A DNA stretch of 64,000 bases from Actinophytocola gossypii (GTDB lineage: Bacteria; Actinomycetota; Actinomycetes; Mycobacteriales; Pseudonocardiaceae), in contig NZ_JAFFZE010000010.1 in assembly GCF_025165815.1 (NCBI RefSeq), forward strand, positions 248,001 through 312,000, read 5' to 3'. The notes beneath the pieces are model-generated. The model had not been told where the DNA came from and made no database searches. It was given only the letters and a program-made list of their open reading frames with translations. Position 1 is the first letter of the stretch. Each line of letters begins with the position of its first letter. Shown piece after piece: positions 33,545 to 42,373 of this stretch. A program made the position numbers and the translations under genes.

Positions 33545-33720
33545 AGTCCCGCCTCCCCGGGGGTTTATCTCTGTTGGTCGCGTTGGGAGTCTGTGTTCGG
33601 CCTGGTCACGCACTTGTGGCTGGGTCGCGTCGGGGCGACGGAAGATGGCTCACGGAACCCACACTCGGTATGTGCGACGCTGCGGTGTGACCGGGTGAGT
33701 TCAGGGGAGGACAGGAGCAC

Positions 33721-35262
33721 GTGAGGCGCTGGCGCAGTCGGATCGCCGTGGTGTGCGTCCTCGCCGGCCTGGTCGCGTCGTGCACGCCCGGGCCGTCGCC
33801 GCGGCCGGAGATCGTGGTCAACGACGCCCCCGCGCCGAGCCGGGGACCCGACGAGCAGGCCACCGAGGTCCCGCCGCTCGAGGAGATGCCGCAGGACACG
33901 GAGTGGCGGCCCTGCCCGATCGAGATCCAGACCATGCTCGACGAGCAGCCGCCGCCCGAGTGGCTGGGGATCGAGTGCCAACGGCTCAACAGCGTCCTCG
34001 ACTCGCCCTACGCGCCCGGTCGCGGCGTCGCCCGGGTCCAGCTGCTGCGCGCGGGTCACGGCGCGGTGCCGATCGCCGTCGTCAACGACATCGGTGGGCT
34101 GCCGGGCACGGTGTACGCGGCGCGCCTGGCCGCCACCCTGCCGCAGGAGTTCTTCGACACGTTCTCCCTGATCGGCATGGACCGGCGCGGCACGGGCGGC
34201 TCGGCGGCCGCGAACTGCCTGCCGCAGGAGGTCCGCGACGCGCTGCTCGACACCGACCCGGCCGGCCTGCCGATCGACACCTGGCTGGACAGCGCGCAGA
34301 CCGCGGGCCAGCAGTGCTCCATCCAGCTGGAGGAGCAACTACCCGCGCTGGACACCTGGCGCACCGCCGCCGACCTGGACAACCTGCGTACGGCGCTCGG
34401 CCAGACGCGGCTCAACGGCATCGGGCACGGCGAGGGCTCGCGGGTGCTGTCGGTGTTCGCCGACCGCTGGCCGGATCAGGTGGGCCGGATGGTGCTCGAC
34501 GGACTGCCCGACCCGACCCAGGACGCGGCGATCGCCCAGGAGGGCGTGGCGAAGGGCGCCGAGGCGGCGTTCGACGCGTTCGCCGAGGACTGTGTGAGCC
34601 GCGGCTGCGAGCTGGGCGAGGACCCGAAGCAGACGCTGCTCGAACTGCTCGGCGAGGTACGGGCGAACCCGCTGGTCGGGGTGCACGGCGAGATCACCGC
34701 CGGCACGGTGCTGCACGCGGTGCGGATCGGCCTGGCGGACCGGCGCGGGTGGCCCGCCCTGGCGACCGCGCTGGCCGACGCCGGGAACGGCGACCCGACC
34801 GGCGTGGCGGCGATCCTGGAGCCGGTGCGGTACGGCTCGCCCGTGCGGGTGCCCACGATGGACGGCACCCTGGTGACCACCTGCAACGACACCAAGACCC
34901 GGCTGTCGCCGGAGCGGATCGAGCAGCTCGGCACGGACTGGTCGGAGCGGTTCCCGCTGTTCGGGCCGCTGTCGGCGCAGCGGCTCGCGCAGTGCGGCCC
35001 GTGGACGGTGCCGAACCAGCCGTTGCCGACCCCGACGGCGAACGGCGCGCCCCCGATCGTGGTACTCGGCACCGCGGCCGACGCGGTCACCCCGCACGAG
35101 GGCGCGGAGCGGGCGGCCCAACAGCTGGACTCCGGGGTGTTCCTGTCCTGGCAGGGCAGCGGGCACGGCGCCCTCGGCTTCTCCCCCTGCGCGACCGACG
35201 CGGCCGTGGGTTTCCTCACCGAGGCCACCGTGCCCCGCGACGGGACCGTCTGCCCGCCCTGA
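33721..35262 (+). CDS. Lipoprotein of the TAP-like alpha/beta-hydrolase family, apparent Ser nucleophile missing
   Basis: 513 residues. Lipobox VASC places lipid Cys21; an alpha/beta-hydrolase fold with TAP-like C-terminal cap follows. Family tripeptidyl aminopeptidases have G-x-S-x-G before a helix ending in VGRMVLDG. Here the same spot reads G235-H-G237-E-G239 before FADRWPDQVGRMVLDG, so Gly replaces the Ser. The acid region (GTAADAVTP) and His (GSGHGAL) are retained, as is GMDRRGTGGS. It could be a non-catalytic binding protein, or use Ser240. GTG at 33721 follows GGGGAGGACAGGAG. Confidence 0.8.
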   Translation: MRRWRSRIAVVCVLAGLVASCTPGPSPRPEIVVNDAPAPSRGPDEQATEVPPLEEMPQDTEWRPCPIEIQTMLDEQPPPEWLGIECQRLNSVLDSPYAPGRGVARVQLLRAGHGAVPIAVVNDIGGLPGTVYAARLAATLPQEFFDTFSLIGMDRRGTGGSAAANCLPQEVRDALLDTDPAGLPIDTWLDSAQTAGQQCSIQLEEQLPALDTWRTAADLDNLRTALGQTRLNGIGHGEGSRVLSVFADRWPDQVGRMVLDGLPDPTQDAAIAQEGVAKGAEAAFDAFAEDCVSRGCELGEDPKQTLLELLGEVRANPLVGVHGEITAGTVLHAVRIGLADRRGWPALATALADAGNGDPTGVAAILEPVRYGSPVRVPTMDGTLVTTCNDTKTRLSPERIEQLGTDWSERFPLFGPLSAQRLAQCGPWTVPNQPLPTPTANGAPPIVVLGTAADAVTPHEGAERAAQQLDSGVFLSWQGSGHGALGFSPCATDAAVGFLTEATVPRDGTVCPP

Positions 35263-36030
35263 TCAGGCCGGTTCGGCCAGCCGGCGGCGCCGGACCAGTG
35301 CCACGACCGCGGCTGCCGACACCAGCACGGCGGGGATGAGCAGGCCCTGCGCGCCGATCGGGAACAGCACCATCGGGACCAGCACCGCACCGGCCAGGAT
35401 CGCGAGCGGGAGGCTGCGCTCGTGCCGGGCCAGGGCGAGCAGGCCGCCCGCGACGACCACCGGCTCCAGCAGTCCCGGCCCCGCCAACGCGCCCAGCAGG
35501 ACACCGGCCCCGACCACCAGGCTGACGGCACCGATCAGCGTCGCCGAGCGCCGCCCCGGCCCGAGCCGAAGTCCGGCCCACGCCGCGGCGACCGCGGCGA
35601 GTCCCAGCACCGGCAACGCGACCGACGTGATCAGCCCCGCCGGATCGTCGGTCGTCCCGGCCATCCCCGCGACGACGTACCCGAGCGGCAGGCCGACCCC
35701 ACCGCACACGGCCAGGGTCACGTGGGTACGCGCCGAGCCGCCCGCCCGGCGCGCCAGGACGCCGTACCGGGCCACCGTGGCGACCAGCACCGCGGTGATC
35801 ACCAACACCCACGGCCAGTCCCGCGCCGGGAACGAATGGTCGTAGAACGTCACCGACCCGAGGTGCCCCGACACGCTCTGGTCGGCGGACAGCGGCGCGT
35901 AGGCGAACCAGCCGAACGGCGAACCTGGTCGCATGTACTCCCAGCCGAGCAGGCCGAGCAGCCCGAGCCCCAGCAGCGCAAGCGGTAACCAGTACTCGTG
36001 GCGCCCCCCGACCGGGGCTCGATCGCGCAT
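35263..36030 (-). CDS. Polytopic membrane protein, unknown function
   Basis: 255 residues with about six to seven hydrophobic helices. An extracellular-looking loop between helix 1 and 2 contains FAYAPLSADQ and HSFPARDWPW. I recognise no transporter or enzyme motif. It ends on the base next to the converging lipoprotein gene's stop, so the two transcripts must overlap at their 3' ends. ATG at 36030 is the only good start. Confidence 0.75.
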   Translation of the reverse strand: MRDRAPVGGRHEYWLPLALLGLGLLGLLGWEYMRPGSPFGWFAYAPLSADQSVSGHLGSVTFYDHSFPARDWPWVLVITAVLVATVARYGVLARRAGGSARTHVTLAVCGGVGLPLGYVVAGMAGTTDDPAGLITSVALPVLGLAAVAAAWAGLRLGPGRRSATLIGAVSLVVGAGVLLGALAGPGLLEPVVVAGGLLALARHERSLPLAILAGAVLVPMVLFPIGAQGLLIPAVLVSAAAVVALVRRRRLAEPA

Positions 36031-36073
36031 GCGGGATGTTACCGCCGCGCGTCAGACCGTGTTCAGTCCGTGT

Positions 36074-36271
36074 TCAGTCCTCGGCCCGCACCCGGTACTC
36101 GCAGCCGTATTCCACGGCGTAGCACAGGTCGTAGTGGTGCACGATCTTCGGACCCTCGTGCAGGTGCACGTGGGTGACGGTCGAGCGTGGCTGCTCGGGC
36201 AGCTCGGTCAGCGTGTCCACCCGACCGTCGAGCGGCCCGCCGACGTAGCGCACGACGTACGGCTCCGTCAC
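36074..36271 (-). CDS. Small conserved-looking protein with GPLDG motif
   Basis: 65 residues, no membrane helix. The start VRYVGGPLDGRVDTL and the end HHYDLCYAVEYGCEYRVR resemble short actinobacterial proteins carrying a GGPLDG turn and a Tyr-rich strand. Function is unknown. GTG at 36271 is preceded by GGAGGCGAGG. It lies downstream of the Ca2+ antiporter gene on the same strand after a 135-bp gap. Confidence 0.65.
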   Translation of the reverse strand: MTEPYVVRYVGGPLDGRVDTLTELPEQPRSTVTHVHLHEGPKIVHHYDLCYAVEYGCEYRVRAED

Positions 36272-36406
36272 GATGACCTCGCCTCCCTCCGGCTCGACGC
36301 GCTCCTCGTCCGATGTTTCCTGCTGTGCTGGTGGAAATCAACCATGGTCTGAACGACCCGTTCAGGACGTTGAGTGTCGCAAGAGTGTCGTTCAGGGCGG
36401 GTGCGG

Positions 36407-37408
36407 TCAGGCGGCGGTGAACAGGTAGGTGACCACGCCGCCGTACAGCACCAGCCAGCCGAGCAGCCACGGCACCGTGAACCGCCGGACGAACCAGATG
36501 TTGACCAGCGCCAGCGCGCCCCCGACCAGCGCGCACGCCATCGCCAACAGCGCGGCGGGCTCCAGCCGCCACGACACGAACACCATGCCGATCGCCACCG
36601 GGATCGCCGTCTGGAACACCATCGCACCGGTGATGTTGCCCAGTGCCAGGGAGTCCTTGCCCTGCCGCACCCACAGTACGCTGTTCAGCTTCTCCGGCAG
36701 CTCACTCGCCAGCGGCGCCAGCGCCAGCGCGAGCACCAGCGCGGTCACGCCGAGAGCGTGCGCCACGTGCTCCACCTCGGTGACGAACAGCTCCGCCCCG
36801 CCCACGATCAGCGCCAGGCTGACCACGACCTGCAGGACGATCTGCACGTTGCGCGGCGGGTTGTTCTTCGACGGGTCGAAGAACAACCCGGACGGGTCCT
36901 CCTCCTGGCCGGCCTCGCCGCCCCGGGTCACCGTGCGCCACACGTACACCCCGTACGCCAGCACGAACAGCACCGCGGCGACCACGTGCACGACCTTGCC
37001 GACGTCCAGCACCCCGAGCAGCAGCGCCACGGCCAGCAGCACCAGGAACACCGCCAGGTCCCGCACGGTCGACGCGCGGTGCAGCCGCAGCCGGGTGCCC
37101 TGCTCCCGCCGGCCCCGCGCCAGCACGGCCGAGGCGCCCACCACGATCATCCCCAGCGTGGCCAGCAGGAACGGCGCCCCGACGATCGCGCCGATCGCGA
37201 TCTGCCCCGCCTGCTCGCCGGAGAGGATCGCGATCACCGGGATCGTCGACTCCGGCAGCGCGGTCGCCACCGCCGCCAGCACGCTGCCGACCGCGGCGTG
37301 CCCGAGACCGAGCCGCACCCCGGCCCACTCGACCGCGTTGGTGAACGTGAACGCACCCGCGAGGATCATGACGAAGCTCAGGGCGAGCAGGGCGTAGGTC
37401 CACGGCAT
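36407..37408 (-). CDS. CaCA-superfamily sodium/calcium exchanger
   Basis: 333 residues with about ten membrane helices in two inverted halves. The alpha repeats are recognisable: GSVLAAVATALPESTIPVIA in the first and LALAPLASELPEKLNSVLW in the second, each with the ion-binding Pro-Glu. A central cytoplasmic loop (about 150-190) is short and charged, as in YrbG-like antiporters. It would export Ca2+ against Na+ or H+. ATG at 37408. No regulator is adjacent. Confidence 0.88.
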   Translation of the reverse strand: MPWTYALLALSFVMILAGAFTFTNAVEWAGVRLGLGHAAVGSVLAAVATALPESTIPVIAILSGEQAGQIAIGAIVGAPFLLATLGMIVVGASAVLARGRREQGTRLRLHRASTVRDLAVFLVLLAVALLLGVLDVGKVVHVVAAVLFVLAYGVYVWRTVTRGGEAGQEEDPSGLFFDPSKNNPPRNVQIVLQVVVSLALIVGGAELFVTEVEHVAHALGVTALVLALALAPLASELPEKLNSVLWVRQGKDSLALGNITGAMVFQTAIPVAIGMVFVSWRLEPAALLAMACALVGGALALVNIWFVRRFTVPWLLGWLVLYGGVVTYLFTAA

Positions 37409-37468
37409 GCGGTCAGCCGTACCCGGGTTCGGCCGGGTTGAACGTCGGTCCGGCAGGCGCGGCGGTGA

Positions 37469-37894
37469 TCAGCTGTCGACGGGGACCAGCGTCAGCGAGA
37501 TGGAGTTGATGCAGTAGCGCTGGTCGGTCGGCGTGCCGTAGCCCTCACCCTCGAACACGTGGCCGAGGTGGCTGTGGCAGTTGGCGCAGAGGACCTCGGT
37601 GCGGACCATGCCAAGGGAGCTGTCCTGGCGCAGGATCACCCGGTCCTCGGCGAGCGGGCTCCAGAAGGACGGCCAGCCGCAGTGGCTGTCGAACTTGGTG
37701 TCGCTGCGGAACAGCTCGGCGTCGCACGCCCGGCAGCGGTAGACGCCGGTCGTCTTGGTCTCGGTGTACTCGCCGGTCCAGGGGCGCTCGGTGCCGGCCT
37801 GCCGCAGGACCGCGTACTCCTCGGCGGTGAGCTGCTCGCGCCACTCCTGATCGGACTTGACCACGCGCGGGGTGGCGTGTGCGTCGGTACTCAT
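37469..37894 (-). CDS. msrB: Peptide-methionine (R)-S-oxide reductase
   Basis: 141 residues, full-length MsrB. Zinc cysteines are Cys54/Cys57 (CRAC) and Cys103/Cys106 (CANC), and the catalytic Cys128 lies in RYCINSISL. HCGWPSFW and GHVFEGEG are conserved. It repairs oxidised methionine (R form) in cytoplasmic proteins using thioredoxin. It lies 9 bp after the small membrane-protein gene upstream and may share its transcript. Confidence 0.95.
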   Translation of the reverse strand: MSTDAHATPRVVKSDQEWREQLTAEEYAVLRQAGTERPWTGEYTETKTTGVYRCRACDAELFRSDTKFDSHCGWPSFWSPLAEDRVILRQDSSLGMVRTEVLCANCHSHLGHVFEGEGYGTPTDQRYCINSISLTLVPVDS

Positions 37895-37903
37895 GCCTCC
37901 ACG

Positions 37904-38230
37904 TTAACCCGGTCCGAAGAACACCGTGAGGACGTAGACGATGGCGTCCCAGGCGGCGACGATCACGCCGAGCAGGATCAGCACGACCAGCAGGGTGGCC
38001 ATGAGCCGCCGGTGCCCGCCGAGGCGGTTCGCGGAGCCGGCGAACTCGCTCATGCCCGAGATGTACCCCTCGACGGTGTAGCTGGGCCGGACCCGCTGCT
38101 GGCGCTCCAGGTGCTCGGCGAACGCCCTGGCCTCCGGGTCGTCCGGGTCGAGCCCGACCAGGTCGTCGTCGAACCGCTTGGCCAGCGGGTCCGCCGGCCT
38201 GCGGTCGTCGTCCGGGGTCTTGAGGGGCAT
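37904..38230 (-). CDS. Small protein with one C-terminal membrane helix
   Basis: 108 residues. The N-terminal 75 residues are hydrophilic and acidic; residues about 80-104 (LLVVLILLGVIVAAWDAIVYVLTVF) form one membrane helix. Function unknown. ATG at 38230; 9 bp upstream of msrB on the same strand, so cotranscription is likely. The 68-bp gap to the divergent polymerase gene holds both promoters. Confidence 0.7.
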   Translation of the reverse strand: MPLKTPDDDRRPADPLAKRFDDDLVGLDPDDPEARAFAEHLERQQRVRPSYTVEGYISGMSEFAGSANRLGGHRRLMATLLVVLILLGVIVAAWDAIVYVLTVFFGPG

Positions 38231-38298
38231 GGCTCCACGGTAGTCGCTGAGGGTCGCGATCGGGCGGACGCGGCGGTCCGGGCGGCTAGGCTGGCGGG

Positions 38299-39342
38299 GT
38301 GGCCGAGGCGACGGAGATCACGGTAGACGGCAGGTCGGTGCGGGTGTCGAACCCGAGCAAGGTGTACTTCGCGGAGAAGGGCGTCACCAAGCTCGACGTG
38401 GTGCGGTACTTCCTGTCCGTCGGCGACGGGATCCTGGGTGCGCTGCGTGACCGCCCTACCACCTTGGAGCGATGGCCCGGTGGGGTGTTCGAGGGCGCGA
38501 AGCTCGCCACCCGCGCGGACCAGCGGGGCGACGCGTTCTACCAGAAGCGGGCCCCCAAGGGCGCGCCGGAGTACGTGCAGACCGCCCGCATCACGTTCCC
38601 CAGCGGCCGGCCGGCCGACGAGGTGTGCCCCACCGAGCTGGCCGTGGTGGCCTGGGCGGCGAACCTCGGCACGCTCACGTTCCACCCGTGGCCGGTGCGC
38701 CGCCCCGAGGTCGATCACCCGGACCAGCTGCGGGTCGACCTCGACCCCCAGCCGGGAACGGACTTCGCCGACGCCGTCGTGGTGGCGAACGAGCTGCGCG
38801 CCCTGCTCGACGAGCTGGGCATGACCGGCTACCCGAAGACCTCCGGTGGCCGGGGCCTGCACGTGTACGTGCCGATCGAGCCGCGCTGGACGTTCGTGGA
38901 GGCCCGGCGCGCTCTGATCGCGCTCGGTCGCGAACTCGCCCGCCGCATGCCCGACCAGGTGACCGTCGACTGGTGGAAGGAAGAACGCGGCGAGCGGATC
39001 TTCGTCGACTTCAACCAGGCCGCCCGCGATCGCACGATCGCCTGCGCGTACTCGATCCGCCCGACCCCGCGTGCCCTCGTGTCGGCTCCCCTGACCTGGG
39101 ACGAACTCGGCGACGTGCACCCGGAGGACTTCGACGTGCACACCATGCCCGCCCGGTTCGAACGCGTCGGCGACCTGCACGCCGGCGTGGCGACCGAGGC
39201 GTTCTCCCTGGAACCCCTGCTGGCCCTGGTGTCCCGCGACGAACGCGACGGCCTGGGCGACCTGCCGTATCCCCCCGAGTACCCGAAGATGAAGGGTGAG
39301 CCCAAGCGCGTGCAGCCGTCCCGCGCCCGCCAGGAGGACTAG
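38299..39342 (+). CDS. Stand-alone LigD-type NHEJ polymerase/primase domain
   Basis: 347 residues, only the archaeo-eukaryotic-primase-like PolDom of LigD. Marks are VRVSNPSKVYF, THP-like TFHPWPVR, the metal-binding DLDP in LRVDLDPQPG, KTSGGRGLHVYVPI, and IFVDFNQAARDRTIACAYSIRP. It would fill ends with ribonucleotides in end-joining repair. The ligase and nuclease domains found in fused LigD are absent; LigC lies 4.8 kb away. GTG at 38299. The gene ends about 60 bp before the decayed IS21 element. Confidence 0.92.
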   Translation: MAEATEITVDGRSVRVSNPSKVYFAEKGVTKLDVVRYFLSVGDGILGALRDRPTTLERWPGGVFEGAKLATRADQRGDAFYQKRAPKGAPEYVQTARITFPSGRPADEVCPTELAVVAWAANLGTLTFHPWPVRRPEVDHPDQLRVDLDPQPGTDFADAVVVANELRALLDELGMTGYPKTSGGRGLHVYVPIEPRWTFVEARRALIALGRELARRMPDQVTVDWWKEERGERIFVDFNQAARDRTIACAYSIRPTPRALVSAPLTWDELGDVHPEDFDVHTMPARFERVGDLHAGVATEAFSLEPLLALVSRDERDGLGDLPYPPEYPKMKGEPKRVQPSRARQED

Positions 39343-39407
39343 CGGTCCATTGTGGAGCCCTTGGCCTCCGGTCCGGGTGAGACGTGCTGGCTGCGGAGGT
39401 TTCGTCC

Positions 39408-39485
39408 GACACCGCTTGTTGGCGAGTTCTGACACCGCCGGGCACGTGTCGGTGCCGCGGATGTTGGTTTGCGTCGACACCGCTT
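39408..39485. repeat. Direct repeats at the istB-side end of the IS21 element
   Basis: CGACACCGCTT is found at 39408-39418 and 39475-39485, 67 bp apart. TCTGACACCGCC (39428 region) and CGTGTCGGTGCC (39445 region) are related words in both orientations. This fits the multiple transposase-binding repeats at IS21 ends. It is also all that was noticed in the 159-bp gap between the polymerase gene and istB. Confidence 0.5.
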
Positions 39486-39501
39486 CCGCGCCCGACGGGT
39501 G

Positions 39502-40281
39502 TCAGGTTGTCCGCTGCTTTGTGGCTTGGGCCAGACGGTAGGAGTCGGTGCCGGTCTCGAGGATGGTGCCGCCGAAGGTGAGTCGATCGACGATGGCTGC
39601 GCATAGCCGGGGGTCGGTGAAGGTCTTGGTCCAGCCGCCGAAGGACTCATTGGACGCGATCGCGACCGAGGCCTTCTCCTCACGCTCGGTGAGGACCTGG
39701 AAGAGGAGTTCCGCGCCGCGGCGGTCGAGTTGCATGTAGCCGAGTTCGTCGATGCACAGCAGGTCGACGCGGCCGTAGCGGGCGATGGTCTTCGCCAGCG
39801 TCATCTCGTCGGCGGCCTCGACGAGCTCGTTGGCAAGCTGGGTCGCCAGGGTGTACTTGACCCGGTAGCCGGCCATGGCGGCCTCGGTGCCGAGTGCGAT
39901 CAGCAGATGGACTTGCCGGTGCCGGAGTCCCCGATCAGACACAGCGGCTGTCCCTTCTGGACCCATTCGCACTTGGCGAGGGTGTGGATCACGGCGGGAT
40001 CGATGTTGGGGTTGGCGTCGAAGTCGAAGGCCCGCAGGGACTTCTCGCGGGGGAACTTTGGCGGCCTTGATCCGGCGTTCGGACCGGCGTCGGGCGCGAT
40101 CGTCGCACTCGGCAAGCAATAGTTCGGCGAGGAACCCGCGGTAAGACATCTGCTCACGCCTTGCCCGGTCGGCGTAGTCGGTGAAGGAGTTGCGGATGGT
40201 GGGCATTCGCAGCATCCGGCACGCTTGGTCGATCGCGGCGTCGGCTGCTTCTTCGGTCATTCCACGGCGCTTGGTGGTCAC
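39502..40281 (-). pseudogene. istB: istB-like ATP-binding helper gene with two compensating frameshifts
   Basis: 259 codons are open, but the middle is wrong. An extra A near 40057 (CCAAAGTTCCCC) and a lost C near 39906 (AAGTCCATCTG) put about 50 codons out of frame. Read in the correct frame that stretch gives KFPREKSLRAFDFDANPNID and the Walker A CLIGDSGTGKS. Flanking sequence (NSFTDYADRARREQMSYRGFL; LLCIDELGYMQLDRRGAELLF) is normal IstB. The open product would lack Walker A and should be inactive. Two base-calling errors could also explain it. Confidence 0.85.
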
Positions 40282-41952
40282 GGTGCGGCTCCTTCGTTCG
40301 GGGTGTCACGTCGGCTGGCCAACAGCTGGTCGTACTTCTCCACGCTCGGCAGCGGCCGAGTGTCGGCCGGGATGTGGGCGCGGAGCCGGCGCTCGGTCAG
40401 CGATCGCACGGCAGGGATCTCGCCTTCTCCGCGTGCCCTGGCGCCGCTCATCAGGGACTGGTGGTCCGCTGTCGTGTCGTCGGCTCCGCCATCTGCCGTG
40501 TCGTTGTACTTGCGCGCTTCCAACGCGACAGCGTCCGCGGTGAGCGCGCCTGCACGCAGCGCCGTCGCGAGTCCGGCGACGACGTGGTCGTGTGGAAGGT
40601 GCCGGTGCAGCATCAGGACCTCGATGAGGGCACGGGTGCCGTCGGCGTCACCGTGGGCCTTGCAGGCCGCGGCCCACCAGGCGTCGTGAACGGGCGTGAA
40701 CCGCCCGGATGCCCTGGCCTGCTCCAGCGCTGTCGCACCGGGTAGCGCGCCCGGTTTGCGGAGGAGGACCTCGAGATAGTGGTCCAGGTCGACCCGGGTC
40801 GAGCCCTTGGTCATGAGCCGTTCGTCGCGGGCGATCTCGGTCCTGCCGTCGAACACGACCAGGTCGCTGGCGTTCAGGAGCACCCGGGCTTGACGGCCGA
40901 CCATGCGCGCGGGCACGGAGTACTTGTTCATCCGGACCGTGACCTGGGCGTACCTGTCCACGCGCGGGGTGAACCAGCGGCCGGTCTCGAACGGCTCGGT
41001 CGGAAGGGGCGCGAGGAGTGGCTGCTCGGTGGCGAAGTGTTCCCCGACCGTGCGGGCGCGGGACCCGATCCGCCGGGCATCGTCGGCTTCGTCCCAGGCG
41101 TCGACCATAGCGTTGAGCTCGTCTAGGGAGTCGACCTCGGGGATAGGGACGAGGTGGTTGCGTCACAACCAGCCGATCTGCCCCTCGACGCCGCCCTTCT
41201 CGTGCGCACCTTGGATTCCGGGCTGGCAATAGAAGGCTTCGATGCCGTAGTGGGAACGGACGGCGGTCCACCTGTCGGCCTCGACCCGCTGGCGGGAGAA
41301 CCCGATCACGCTCGCGACGGCGGCCTTGAGGTTGTCGTAGCGGATCTTCCCGGTCGGCACCCCGCCGAGCACGTTGAAGGCGTGGACGTGACCCTCGAAG
41401 AAGGCTTCCTGCCCAGCCGAGGCACTGACCCTGTGCACGGCCTTGCCCGAGTAGGAGAGCCGAAGGCTGAACAGCGCGCAGGTTACGAGCTCGCCGCGCA
41501 GGCGGATGGCGACGTCGCCGAAGTCAACCTCGGCCTCGCGGCCCGGGAGGTGCTCTTGCGGGATGAACGCGTTGGCAGGTTCCCGTCCGACCTCGACGCG
41601 AATCTCACGGCGTCGGGTGGCGACGTACTCGCGGACCATCCAGTACGACACCACCCCGGCCCCGTCATGTTCGTCAAGCAGTCGATCGAAGATCCGCTTC
41701 GCCGTGTGTCGCTGCTTCCGGCGCGTCGACGTCCGAGCGCAGCCAGTCGTCGATCACCACTCGGTACGCGTCAAGCCGTGAGCCGCGTTTGGGCGGTTGC
41801 TTTCTCTCCTTCGGCCATGCAGATTCCAGCGCCGCTGTCACGGTTCGGAAGCCGACGCCGTGCTTGCGCTGCAGCGCGCGGTTGGACATCCCAGATCGGG
41901 CATCCCGTCGGATCGCCGCGTACAGGTCGACCCGGGAACGCGGCTGCGTCAT
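40278..41952 (-). pseudogene. istA: istA-like transposase gene, broken by a frameshift and a nonsense codon
   Basis: Starts at ATG 41952 after AGGAGTG. The N-terminal MTQPRSRVDLYAAIRRDARS helix-turn-helix region runs to a frameshift near 41730 (after RSDVDAP). The DDE-core region follows in another frame (REPANAFIPQEH, EVDFGD, KIRYDNLKAAV, FYCQPGIQGAHEKGGVEGQIGW). A TGA at 41163-41165 interrupts it. After the stop the same frame continues RNHLVPIPEVDSLDELNA to the C-terminus. Both lesions must be absent in an active element, so transposition from this copy is not expected. Confidence 0.88.
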
Positions 41953-42079
41953 CGGTGGCACTCCTGACGTGAGCACGCCGTGGGCACGACTTTCGGCACC
42001 GGGCCACCGCCCGGGAACGGTGACCGCATGCGACCAAAGCCCGGAATCACTGGCCCTACCGAGGTGCCTGGTCATGTGC

Positions 42080-42361
42080 TGCGCAGGGCTTCGGAGGGCG
42101 GTACTGAGTCGGCCCGGAGTGCGGGGTACGACCGACGACGGAGCCGATGAGCAGCGAGTAGGCCAGGTCGAGTCCCACTGAAGCCCAGGTCAGTACGACG
42201 GCCCGGCCTTGCGTGGTGACGAAGACGTTGGTGACGAGCACGCCCAGGATCAGGCCTGTGATGCCGCCGACGACATCAACCTCGACACCACCTGTCCGCC
42301 CCGTGTCCCTGGCGCGACGAAGATCTGCTTGCGCGGTGCCTAATCGGTCTTCCCGCAACAC
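42080..42361 (-). pseudogene. Probable C-terminal remnant of a MacB/FtsX-type ABC-transporter permease
   Basis: The frame from 42361 gives two hydrophobic helices (VGGITGLILGVLVTNVF; VVLTWASVGLDLAYSLLIGSVV), spaced as in the last two helices of MacB/FtsX permeases. After a frame change near 42130, PGRLSTALRSP resembles the usual AARLDPVEALRS ending. The remainder of the permease is absent and no ATPase gene is next to it. It abuts the IS21 remnant, so loss by insertion or deletion is plausible. Alternatively it is just a chance hydrophobic frame. Confidence 0.4.
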
Positions 42362-42373
42362 CTCGCGGGCCCC

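Larger units (their letters stand above)
39405..41990 (-). mobile_element. Decayed IS21-family insertion sequence
   Basis: Adjacent istA- and istB-like genes on the minus strand with the usual GTGA overlap (40278-40281). Both are damaged (see their entries). Beyond istB lies a repeat-rich end: CGACACCGCTT occurs at 39408-39418 and 39475-39485, with TGTCGGTGCC-like words between, resembling the multiple end repeats of IS21 elements. Outer ends and target duplication could not be fixed, so the limits are approximate. It sits between the LigD-polymerase gene and a transporter remnant. Confidence 0.8.
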
